Assembly: GCF_037893015.1 (NCBI RefSeq)
Contig: NC_133661.1
Location: 189,485,991 to 189,549,990 of the forward strand
Source: Macrotis lagotis
Taxonomy: Eukaryota > Chordata > Mammalia > Peramelemorphia > Peramelidae
Direction of reading: 5' to 3'
Length of the DNA stretch: 64,000 nucleotides
Positions 25,006-35,185 of the stretch are shown here, piece by piece. The position numbers were made by a program, and so were the translations under genes. Under the pieces are notes generated by a model that searched no databases, had not been told where the DNA came from, and saw only the letters and a list, made by a program, of their open reading frames with translations. Position 1 is the first letter of the stretch, and every line of letters begins with the position of its first letter.

Positions 25006-25150
25006 GTATGGCCAGGTGGCGCAATGGACGAAACACCAGCCCTGGAGCCAGTAGCACCCGAGTCCATATCCAGCCTAGTAAACCCAATAGTCACCCAGCC
25101 ATGTGACATGCAAGCCACCCAATCCCCACTGCCCTGCAAAAACCAAAAAA
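25006..25150 (+). repeat. C-rich tRNA-SINE-like module 1 in HAL1 3' region
   Basis: 'ggccaggtggcgcaatggac' to 'ctgccctgcaaaaaccaaa'. Related to the WSINE1-like family but unusually rich in C. Probably a nested insertion, since it is not seen in the other HAL1 copy. Confidence 0.7.
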
Positions 25151-25197
25151 GAAGGGAAAAAAAAGACCCAAAATAAAATAAAATAGTAATAATAGTA

Positions 25198-25340
25198 GGG
25201 GTGGCTGGGTGGCAGACAGAGCATTGGCCCTTGAGCCAGGAGCACCTGGGGCCGAATCAGGCCCCAGACACCCAAAGATCACCCTGCTATGTGGCCCCAG
25301 GCAGGCCACCCAGCCCCACTTGCCCTGCACCCTCCCCCAA
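25198..25340 (+). repeat. C-rich tRNA-SINE-like module 2 in HAL1 3' region
   Basis: 'ggggtggctgggtggcagac' to 'cttgccctgcaccctccccc', 48 bp after module 1 and in the same orientation. Both are flanked by similar 'aataatagtaataat' text. Confidence 0.7.
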
Positions 25341-25547
25341 ATAATAATAACAATAAATGTGCTTCAGTCTTTGTTCCAACACCATCAACTCTGTTTTGGG
25401 TGGATCACATTCTTTAAGATAAGTCCATCACAAAAGTTGCTTCCATATTTCTCCAACATTGCCATTGCTGATCGCAACACCCTCCTTTCTTACTTCTCCA
25501 CTATGATGTACTATATTTTCTCTCTCCTTTCACTCTGACTCTGCTGT

Positions 25548-25699
25548 AGGGTCGCTGAGTGGCGCAGCAGACAGATCCCTGGTCCTGGGGCCAATAAGCC
25601 CTGAGCCCCCATACCACCCCTTAGGCCCAGAATCCACCTGGCCCTATGGTCCTGGGCAGGGCCTCCAATCCCAGCCCCTTGCAAGAAGTAAAAAAAGAG
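25548..25699 (+). repeat. SINE-like module shared by both HAL1 copies
   Basis: 'gggtcgctgagtggcgcagc' to 'ccccttgcaagaagtaaaaa'. The same module, at the same place within the element and in the same antisense orientation relative to HAL1, is present at 52106-52262. It therefore appears to be part of this HAL1 subfamily rather than a private insertion. Confidence 0.75.
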
Positions 25700-26188
25700 A
25701 ATGTGTTATATCTGACCACTGTCCGCCCATGGCCCATCCTCCTTTATTCACTTCCCCACCCCTTCCCCCTGCTCCCCCCTCCTTCTCACTCCAGTTGTCT
25801 ATACCCCATTGAGTATATTTGCTGTTTCCTCTCCTAGCCTTCTCTGATGAGAGCAAAGTTTCCCTCATTCCCCCTTGCCTCCCCCCTTCCATATCATTGC
25901 AATAGCTCATTGTAATTAAAAAAAAAATCTTATTACGTGAAATATCTTGGACTATTCCCCCTCTCCTTTTTCCCTCTCCCATTCCACTTCCCTTTTTTTC
26001 CTATTGACTCCATTTTTATACCATATTTTATCTTCGAATTCAGCTTTCTCCTGTGCTTCAACTATTAAAGCTCCCTCTACTTGCTCTATTAACTGAGATG
26101 GTTCATATAAATATTATCAGTATCATTTTTCTATACATGCAGTTCATCCTCATTAAGTCCCTAATATTTCCCCCATCTCCTCCAATTT

Positions 26189-27261
26189 CTATGCTTCACC
26201 TGAGTCCTGTATCTGAAGATCAAACCTTCTGTTCAGCTCTGGCCATTTCAAAAGGAACCTTTGAAATTCCCCTGGTTCATTGAAAGTCCACCTTTTTCCC
26301 TGGAAGAGGACATTCAGCCTTGCTGGGTAGTTCATTCTTGGCTGCATTCTAAGCTCTTTTGCCTTCCGGTATATTGTATTCCAAGCCCTATGAGCGTCCA
26401 ATGTAGTTGCTGCTAACTCCTGTGTGATCCTGACTGCAGCTCCATGATATTTGAACTGTGTCCTTCTGGCTGCTTGTAATATTTTCTCTTTGACTTGGGA
26501 GTCCTGGAACTTGGCTATAATATTCCTAGGGGTTGGTTTTTTGGGGTCTCTTTCTCTGGGGGATCGGTGGATTCTCTCCATTTCTATTTTGCCCTCTGCT
26601 TCTAGAATATCAGGGCAATTTTCCTGTAGTAATTCTTTGAAAATGGTGTCAAGGCTCTTTTCCTGATCATGACTTTCAGGTATTCCAATAATTTTTAAAT
26701 TATCTTTCCTAAGTGTTTTCCATATCAGTTGTTTTTTCAATGAGATATTTCACATTTTCTTCTAATTTTTCATTTTTTTGGTTTTGAAGTATTGATTCCT
26801 GATTTCTGGTAAATTCATCAATCTCCCTGAATTCTATTCTTTGTCTGAAGGATTTGTTCTCCTCAGAGTGTTTTCTTGTCTCTTTTTCCATCTGGCCAAT
26901 TTTGCTTTTTAAAGCATTCTTCTCCTCAATAACTTTTTGAACTGTTTTGTCCATTTGACCTAAGCGGTTTTTTAGCATGCTATTTTTTTTGGATTTCCTT
27001 GACTAAGCTGATGACTTCATTTTCATGTTTTTCCTGCATCTCTCTCCTTTCTTTTCCCAGTTTTTCTTCCAACTCCCTCATTTGATTTTCAAAGTGTTTT
27101 TTGAGCTCTATCATAGCCTGAGCCCAATTCCTGTTTTTCTTGGAGTCTTTAGATACAGGAGCTTGTGCTTCCTCATCTTCACACTGAGTATTTTGGTCCT
27201 TCTTGGACTCATTTGCAAAATATTTCTCAATAGTCTTCTTTTTGTTTCTCTGTTTGCTCAT
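26189..27261 (-). pseudogene. HAL1 ORF1 (L1 ORF1p-like RNA-binding protein), broken
   Basis: Start MSKQRNKKKTIEKYFANESK at 27261, then a Glu/Lys-rich coiled coil (about 27150-26750), an RRM-like segment (NLKIIGIPES around 26695) and the C-terminal domain (AARRTQFKYHGAAVRITQEL, then EFQRFLLKWPELNRRFDLQI) to a stop at 26189. Reading requires frame changes near 26980 and between 26709 and 26740, so about two breaks separate three long open segments. L1 ORF1p is a trimeric nucleic-acid chaperone. In HAL1 it is the only protein. Relatively well preserved. Confidence 0.85.
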
Positions 27262-27480
27262 TTTCCCAGCCTGGGCCTGGTTTGGGGTGTTTCTTGAGCT
27301 TTCGGGACACTCCCACAAAGATCTCAGTGTGTGTGTCTTTGTCCTCCCTCCTGGTCTGTGAATGACCATAAGCGCCCCCCCTCTGCCAAGGGGCTGAGGT
27401 GGGGGTGGGGGCTGCTGTTCTATGGGGGGGCCTAGACTGCAATCAGGATCTGAATGTGGTCAGAGCCCCAGAGTAATCAC

Positions 27481-28429
27481 TTTTTCATATGGAATTTTAA
27501 ATGTGATAGGTAGTGGGTAAAATAGTTTACTGTCATTCTGTGTTATAGTGAATTTTTATTTATTCTCTCCTATGTTCTTCTTGCATGATTCCTTTACCAC
27601 CAAAGAGGTAACTTGAAGCAAGGGATTTGTATCTATTAGTTGACAGTTTTTAAAGCCACTCTTTTATTAAAAGGACAGCCATTCTTATTCATTGGAGGGA
27701 TCTACTTCAGTATTGGTAGTATAGTTATCCCATGGAATTTATAGATGTCATCATATTCTGTAAAGTAATATACTTATTTGTCACCAAATTAATAAATTAT
27801 AAATTTTTAAAATGAATGCTTAAATAAAATCTTTATTAAGTAATATTACCATATTTATTACCATATTACCATAATTATTTTTATTTATAATTTCATGCAA
27901 GTTGCTGATAACTTAGTTATTATACAATTTTAACAATCATAATGCTATTCATTAAGTGAGTTTTGGTTCCTCCTAGAGCAATAATGATTTAGTACAGACA
28001 CCCAAAGACATACACATGTCTTCATACACATATAAACACTCACTGAATGATCTTTTTTAACCCAGAAATAGGAAAGTTCAGTGAAATATTGTTGCATGCT
28101 ATTTTTATATTCTTTCCAAATAGTTAAATCATTTATTGTAGACAGAGACAGGTACAGAAACAAATGATTTACAAGAGAAAAGTGGAAATTAACAAATTAA
28201 CAAGGTAGAACCAGAGGTAAAAAACTGAATTGAAAAGTATGAACAGTAAGTACTAAAACTTGAATCAATGGTTTAAGAATATTTTGAAAATATTAATGTA
28301 AAAACTGGGCATAATAATGAAAGTAAAACTGGACATAATAATGAAAACAATAGCAAATGGGTTTAAAATTTATTGGTTTAGGAAATTTCTGGTATTTCCT
28401 CTGCAGTACACAATTTTAAAGGAGTACCT
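27481..28429. other. Unassigned AT-rich DNA
   Basis: No gene seen. 27830-27920 contains short repeats of 'taccatatta'. Confidence 0.4.
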
Positions 28430-28555
28430 ATTGGGAAGTTAAGTAATTTTTACTTTTCTAGAGCCTGCATGTGCCACAATTGGGACTTGAACCATGACCT
28501 TGACTTGAAGACCAGTCCTTTATTTTTTATCTACTACTAATGCTTCATGCGGTAA
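28430..28555 (-). repeat. Degraded tRNA-SINE
   Basis: Weak antisense copy ('gggacttgaaccatgacctt', 'gaagaccagtcctttat'). Confidence 0.45.
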
Positions 28556-28859
28556 ATGAAATTGGAAATTCCTCATTATAGCTAGACCCTTACAAATGTA
28601 TTATGAAATTAAATTCAAAACCAAACTCTAAATATAGAGAGCAATCTATGACACCAAATTTGATGACTCAAATTTGGAGATGGTAAAATCTAGAAAAAAT
28701 GAGATAGGATCCTGAAAGAGTTTGGTGGGCTAAAATGAATCCAAGTTTTGGGTTAATAAATATAAAGTTCATAGTGAGTTAAAATTATTACATTTAGAAT
28801 ATGTTTAGTTTTGTGTGTCATGGTATAAAATTTAATACTGATAAATTAGTGATAATCTA

Positions 28860-29230
28860 AAGGAAAGTAACCAGGGTGCTAATGGGGCTTGAATGATGCC
28901 ATTTACAAATAAGGTGGATGTAACTGGGATATTTATTTTGAAGAAAATAAATTTTGGTATTAGTCCTCAAATATCTGAAGGACTGGTATATTGAAGAAAA
29001 GTCTAGTCTCCATATTTTGAACTAGGAAAAATGTTGCCCTAAAAACAATTTATTTCTGCCTTCATGTAAAAAAAAAATCCAAGAGTAGAATGGTTTGTGA
29101 GAGTTAATGCAGTTTCCCTTTGAAGGGGTAAATGGAAGACCAGTTCTAGGGTGACCTGCATGGATTAATAGTATGCCACTAATTATTGAACTTTAAAATT
29201 TCAAAGATCATTACATATCTGAGCTTTCCT
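28860..29230 (+). repeat. CR1/L3-type LINE 3' fragment
   Basis: Degraded text resembling the mammalian L3 (CR1) 3' region: 'agtcctcaaatatctgaagg', 'agaaaagtctagtctccat', 'aatggtttgtgagagttaat'. Ancient and heavily mutated. Confidence 0.5.
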
Positions 29231-29349
29231 GATTCTGTAATACCCTAATTGTCAGTTGTGTTTAGCCAGGTTTGTCATGAGTTTTGATTTAGGGCACAAG
29301 ATTCTATGAAGTTATTCATGATTTCAACTTCTATTGGAGCCCCTATGTG

Positions 29350-29840
29350 AACCTTTGCTTTTTTAAAATTTACTTTAAAAAATATTTCCCCAAATATATG
29401 CAAAAACAAATTTCAACATTTACTTGCAAAATTTTGAGTTCTAAATTTTCTTCCTTACTCATACCCCACTCCCCACAGCAAACAAGCAATTCAAACTACA
29501 TAGCCATGGGGTAGTTAGGTGGCACAGTGGATTGAGCACTGACCCTGGAGTCAGGAGTTCAAATCTGACCTCAGATCCATAATAATTATCTTACTGTCTG
29601 ACCTTAGGCAAATTGCTTAGCCCCATTTCCTTGCAAAAATTTCCCCCCCAAAAGATACTTTTCAGAATGTGTAGCCATGAAAAACATTGCAATAATAATG
29701 TTATAAAAATAATCATTAATCCCATCCCTCAATAAACCTGTGTTTTGAACTTCAGATCAGGGATTGTTATAGCCAAGTGTTCTGTGGGAGACAGATCTTT
29801 CTATCTCTCCTACAGTAGAAGTGTCTTTTCAGCTCACTAG
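29350..29840 (-). mobile_element. Old L1 3' UTR fragment
   Basis: Antisense L1 3' end text ('tttccccaaatatatgcaaa', 'tttgagttctaaattttctt', later 'atgttataaaaataatca'), interrupted by a SINE at 29508-29641. Confidence 0.6.
29508..29641 (+). repeat. WSINE1-like SINE
   Basis: Sense copy 'ggggtagttaggtggcacag' to 'tttccttgcaaaaat'. Flanks share only short similarity ('tagccatg'). Confidence 0.85.
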
Positions 29841-30321
29841 GTACATCATCAAACTACTAAATGTAGCTCAATCAGATTGAAATGAAATTAAGAAAGATTT
29901 AACAATATAAAGAAAAATACACAAAACATAATGTCAATGACATTTTCTAAATTAATAAGTGGCCTGTGTAGATCCTTATGACCCCTTTCGTGCCCCTCTC
30001 CATTTTTATTTGAATTTTACAGCATCGTTCTGGGAAATTACATTCTTTCAGATGTCTACCCTCCATTGAAGTGTTCCAGTGAAGTGGAAAATTACTTGTA
30101 TCATACTCTATAGATATCAATTCTGGAACAGGATCAGAATTGGGGATAAAATACATTCAAGCAGACAATTTTGGTTTTTGTCAGAGTCATGGGTTGTACA
30201 ATGTTTTAACTCATGTCCTTTAGGGATTGTCTTTCATCTACTTTTTCCGTCAACCTATTTCTCATTTTTTCTTTAATTTTATTAATATCTTTAAACCTTC
30301 TTTTCTTTATTAAAACTTTAT
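29841..30321. other. Unassigned DNA
   Basis: No gene or clear repeat seen. Confidence 0.4.
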
Positions 30322-30470
30322 GGGGCAGCTAGGTGGCACAGTGGATAGAGCACCAGCCCTGGAGTCAGGAGTACCTGAGTTCAAATCTGGCCTCAGACAC
30401 TTAATAATTACCTAACTGTGTGGCCTTGGGCAAGTCACTTAACCCCATTGCCTTGCAAAAACTAAAAAAA
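30322..30470 (+). repeat. WSINE1-like SINE, near consensus
   Basis: Among the least diverged copies here: 'ggggcagctaggtggcacag', 'tcagacacttaataattacc', 'attgccttgcaaaaactaaa'. Useful as the reference copy for the family in this window. Confidence 0.95.
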
Positions 30471-30544
30471 TTTCTATTTTTCCCCTTTATCATTTAATTT
30501 ATAAATTTCTGCATTCTCAAACATTTGTTGAGAAGGAATAAAAC

Positions 30545-30725
30545 AGGCTTTCATTAAGAGCTTACTATTTGACAGACACCTTAAAAATATCTTGCTTCAT
30601 CATAAAATTCAGAGATAGATACTATTTCATATTTAAGGAAACTGAGGTAAACTGAGCAGTTAGGTGAATAGAGCAGGGTCACATATCTAGTAAGTGTCTG
30701 AAGCCAGCTTTGAACTGAGATCATG
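30545..30725 (+). repeat. MIR-type CORE-SINE
   Basis: 'gagcttactatttgacagac', 'tttaaggaaactgaggtaaa' and 'tagtaagtgtctgaagccag' follow the MIR core and 3' domain order. Confidence 0.65.
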
Positions 30726-31045
30726 TTAACTTTTGAAGCAATGCTCCATCCTGTGCTAACAGCACCAGTTATGCGCATATCCCTGGGCTGGGGCTGCTAT
30801 GAATTGGAAAGAGATGGAAAAGGTACTCTTTCTAAGATAAAGAAGTTCCTTTTTGTGGGGAGAGATACACCTCATCATAAAGAAATAATAGGGGGAAGCA
30901 TGTTATACATGAAAAGTTCTTATTGTAATGCATACAAAAAAGCTTCAGGAATTTAGAGGATGAAGCAATTATTGAGAGCTGGGTGCATTAGTCAAGTTTT
31001 ATTAAAGACCATTCTTTTGATGTGTTTGTGGTATTATAATGCTGA
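30726..31045. other. Unassigned DNA
   Basis: No gene or clear repeat seen. Confidence 0.35.
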
Positions 31046-31451
31046 GTCACATGGTGAGGACAATTCACTTGTCTTTGGAGCATGGTTTGCTATTGTTTTT
31101 CAGAATTTTTTTTCAGAATAGAGCAATTCACAGGTACATCAGGTCTACAACAGTGTCTGCTTTTTTGCTGTCTCGCCAACAATAGTCATTTTTTTTATTC
31201 TGATACATTTTAGATACAGTCTGAAAGCTGCTCAGTTGTAATCTTCTTATTGTGAATTTGGAGCATTTTTATATGGATATTGATTGATTTTCTTCATTAT
31301 ATAACCTTATATTCTTTCTCCATTCTCCTATCATAGAATGAATCTTTTTTGTATTTGAAACATTCCCTTAGATACAGAACCTCATGAGAAGAAACTCTTT
31401 TTTTTTTTAATTAACTGTTTCCATTATAATTTTGCCTGTTTCCATTTTGTG

Positions 31452-31606
31452 ATTTTTTTTTTAGATTTTTGCAAGGCAAATGGGGTTAAGTGGCTTGCCC
31501 AAGGCCACACAGCTAGGTAATTATTAAGTGTCTGAGACCAGATTTGACCCCAGGTACTCCTGAATCCAAGGCCAGTGCTTTATTCACTCTGCCACCTAGC
31601 CACCCC
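31452..31606 (-). repeat. WSINE1-like SINE
   Basis: Antisense, near consensus ('gcaaggcaaatggggttaag' to 'gccacctagccacccc'). Inserted in the old L1. Confidence 0.9.
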
Positions 31607-32694
31607 GATTGTTTTTTGATTTTAGGAATTACAATTATTCATTTTTATCTTTTTGTGATTTTTGCTGTTCTCCTTTCCCCCCACATTCCGGCCTTATGAA
31701 TTCTTCACCCCCATTAGTTATGAATGTTATTTTTTAATTAAATTGTGATGTGAATTTTACATCTAGGTGATGTAACCATTGGTAACTCATTGTCATATAT
31801 TAAATTTATAATAAATTTAAATGTATTAAATTTATACCAGACTTCTTTCTATTCTTCCCAGCAGATTTTGTTGAAGAGTGAATTCTTGCTATTTTATGTG
31901 GATTTGGGGGTTTAGCTAATGGTAAATTAACATGTTCATTTGTTTATGTATCTAAACTGTATCTAAGGTCTCCTACTGATTTATTTTATTTTGATCAGTA
32001 CTAGTTTTGATTTTTAATCAATAATAAACTACTTTTTAGTATTACTGATTAATAGTAGAATTTGACATAAACTGTTGGGGTCCTTCATTCTCACTTAAAA
32101 AATACTTCTGTGATTATTTGATATGTTATTATTCCAAATGATTTTTTTTCACTTTCTCTAGTTGTATAAAATAATCCTTTAGCAGTTTAGCATTGAATGT
32201 GTGCATTAATTTACAAAGTATTGTCAGAATTATTATATTCATTCATCACAAAGATGAGCAATCAATATCTCTCTAATTATAATTTCTGCCTCTGTTAATA
32301 TGCTCGGTGTTCTAAAAATATTAATAGTTTTCAGGCATTAAAATTTAAAATCACAATGATACTTTACAGACACCTTTTAATTTTATCTCTAATTCTGTAT
32401 CTTTTTCTGTCTCTCTGTGTCTATCTGTCTCTAATTTTGTCTATCTGTCTAATTTCGTTGGTAACATAGAAAAACTGATGCAGATTTGTTTCATACCTTC
32501 CTGTTTTGCAAAAGTTATCAATAGTTAGTTTCAATTAATGCTTGTTCACTTTTTATGCTTCTCTAAATCATGTCATTGCTAAAACTTTTTTTTTCTTATT
32601 TACTGATTTTTAATATTTCAAATTCTTTTGCTTTTATTCTTACTTTATATAGTATTTCTTTCATCATATTATATAACAGTCTTGATAAAGGAAA

Positions 32695-32985
32695 TCCTTT
32701 CTTCAATGTTCAGATAGTTATGTGATGTGGTAGATACATTATTGGACTCAGAGTAAGGAAGACTGGAGTTCACACCCATTCTCAGAAAATTACTGCTTTG
32801 TATCACTGGTCAAGGTATTTAAAAAATATTTGTTTCAATTTTTTTCATCTTTAAAATGAAGATAATAATAGCACCCATTTTCCAAGGTTGTTGTGAGGAT
32901 CAAATAAATGAAATAATATTTGTCAAGCTTTTAGCACAGTGTCACTCTAAGTGCTGCATAAAAATTTATTATTATTATTTTACCC
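32695..32985 (+). repeat. CORE-SINE (MIR/MON1 type), near full length
   Basis: A head like 'gtgatgtggtagatacatta' is followed by 'gactggagttcacacccatt', a CORE with 'gataataatagcacccattt', 'ttgttgtgaggatcaaataa' and a 3' end 'gtgctgcataaaaatttatt' plus 'attatt'. Inserted in the old L1. Confidence 0.75.
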
Positions 32986-34654
32986 TAGACCTTGTTGGAA
33001 AGACTTCTGGTTTATCCCTATCTGATTTTATACAGGTTCCTGGTTTTAGATAAATATTTCCCATATTAGGAAAAAGTCCACTTATTTCTTTACTTTTTAA
33101 TGTTTCAAACATGACTGTGTAGAAATTTGTCAATATTTTTTCTGCATCTATTTATATAATTATTTTTTTGACCTTACTATGTTTGAGTATGCTTATAATC
33201 TTGCTAATAGTTCGGCCAATTTTGTAGTATTAGGATAAATTCAACTTGGTCATAGTATATAATCTTTGGGATATATTTCTGTAGCTGCTTTGATAATATT
33301 TAATATTTTTGTTTTGATTTTTTATGTGTGGATAATGGGTTTTATTTTTCTTTCTCTAATCTCACTGTTTTTTTTACTGACAATTATTTTGACAAAAGGA
33401 AGAATTTGATGTGATGCTTTCTTTTTCAATTTTTGAAAAATAGTGTTGTAATATTGGAATAAATTGTTCTTTGAATGTTTGATATAATTCACTTGTAAAT
33501 CTATCACTTTTTTAATTTTCATTTGGGAGTTCAGTTATAGATTGATTGCTCATTTTCTTTTCCTTAGTTTGGAAACCTTCAACTTTTCATTTCTTGTTCA
33601 AATGTAATTTGAACTTCTGCAACACAGAGGCTGTCCCCCGCCTCCTTTCCTGTGTATCCTAAGTAAATGGCACATAATATACATGTTATGAAAGCTAATT
33701 GACTGGCGGGCTTTTAATCTAAGTGTTTCATCACCTGATTTTGTAAGTTTTCATTCATTTTTTAAAGCTATCATATATGGTCACAAATAATTGGGTAAAG
33801 TTATCTATAATTTATTTAACTTCTGATTTTGTTGTTACTTTTTAATTTTTAGATATTTTAGTTTTTCTTTCCTTTTTTGTAACAAAAGTAATCAAAACGT
33901 TATTTTGTTAACTTAAAAACATCTTATTTTATCAATTTGCTTTTTTTTTACTTTCAATTTAATCAAAAATTTCACTTTTGTACTTTATTTCTTGATTTGT
34001 GCCTTTTTAAATGCTTTAAGTTGCATTCCAAACTCATAATTTGCTCTTTGTCTCTTTTATTTAGGGATGAAAATAAATTATTCTAAGGATTGTTTTCAAT
34101 GAATCCTAACATCTTTAGTAATGACAGCTCTTTTTTTTGGGGGGGGGGAGATTTCATTGATAAAATTTCTGGTGTTTTAATAACTTGTCCTTTGACCCAC
34201 CAGTTCTCAAGAATTATTTGGTTTCTATTTTTATGAATCCTTTATTACACATCCCTGAATTTATTGCAATTTTATTGTTCTTTTGGTCAGTAAAGGAGGT
34301 ATTTCCTATATGTCTTATTTTTCACATTTTTTTTATTTTTATACTTTTGCATATGTTTGATACAATGTAAAGAGTTCATATACAGAAAAGTAATATGCAT
34401 ACAGTCTTCATTATCATTCAGTAATTGCCAGAAATCTGACCTAAAACCTTTTATAAAAGTATATTTAAGTTCTAAACATTTTTGCTTATATATATTTTTT
34501 AGATTTATGAAGGTTTGAAAGATACACTGAGGTCTTCATTTATCTTAGATTTACAATCTATTTTCCTTGTAATCTGATTAAATTTTCTTCTAAGGATTTA
34601 GATGCTATGCCATTCAGTAAATACATATCTCTTGATTTACTATCAGCAAGAAAG

Positions 34655-34749
34655 GACAGGGGTAGAACACTGGTCCTGAAGTCAGGATGACCTAGGTTCA
34701 ATGTTGTCAGACATTTAATAGCTGTGTCACTTTATGCACATCACTTAAT
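34655..34749 (+). repeat. Long tRNA-SINE, left half (second layer of nest)
   Basis: 'ggggtagaacactggtcctg', 'cctaggttcaatgttgtcag' and 'cacatcacttaat'. The other half is at 41776-41972, on the far side of the full-length L1. The last 13 bp are the duplicated target site of that L1. Confidence 0.85.
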
Positions 34750-35185
34750 GCTTTTTTTTTCAAAAAGAAGCTTGACAATTTATTTCTGTAATCTTAGGAA
34801 AGATTGGTTTCTTTTTTAAATTAATTTTTATTAAAGATATTATTTGAGTTTTACACTTTTCTCCCCAGTCTTACTTCCCTTCCCCCACCCCTCCACGGAA
34901 AGTAATCTGTCACTCTTCACTTTGTTTCCATGTTGTACCTTGATCCAAATTGGGTGTGATGAGAGAGAAATCTTATCCTTAGAGAAGCGACAAGAATTCT
35001 AAGAGGTAACAAGATCAGACAATAAGATATCTGTTTTTTTCTAAATTAAAGGGAATAGTCCTTGTACTTTGTTCAAACTCCACAGCTCCTTATCTGGATA
35101 CAGATGGCACTCTCCTTTGCAGACACTCCAAAGTTCCTCCTGATTGTTGCACTGATGGGATGAGCTAGTCCTTCAAGGTTGATCA

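Larger units (their letters stand above)
24850..27480 (-). mobile_element. HAL1 (half-L1) retrotransposon
   Basis: Element with a GC-rich 5' UTR (about 27262-27480), an L1-type ORF1 (26189-27261) and then a long 3' region with no ORF2, as expected for HAL1, a non-autonomous L1 derivative known in marsupials. Its 3' region (25360-25545 and 25700-25925) matches the second HAL1 at 50514-52618. It carries three GC-rich tRNA-SINE-like modules. The left boundary is approximate. Confidence 0.75.
31050..34645 (-). mobile_element. Old L1, ORF2 part (outer layer of nest, left half)
   Basis: Heavily decayed antisense L1 ORF2: C-terminal region at about 31.05-32.6 kb ('cttctttctattcttcccag' around 31845), reverse transcriptase at about 33-34 kb, and endonuclease ending near 34640 ('atttagatgctatgccattc'). 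It resumes at 41985. It is interrupted by a SINE (31452-31606) and a CORE-SINE (32695-32985). Confidence 0.7.

Noticed and set aside
25644-25982. 112-codon minus-strand open frame rich in Gly/Arg
   Set aside because: It spans the HAL1 3' UTR and the SINE-like module and has no domain.
30322-30470. SINE heads as tRNA genes
   Set aside because: The tRNA-like A and B box remnants sit in SINE bodies with A-tails and duplications, and no tRNA cloverleaf is complete.
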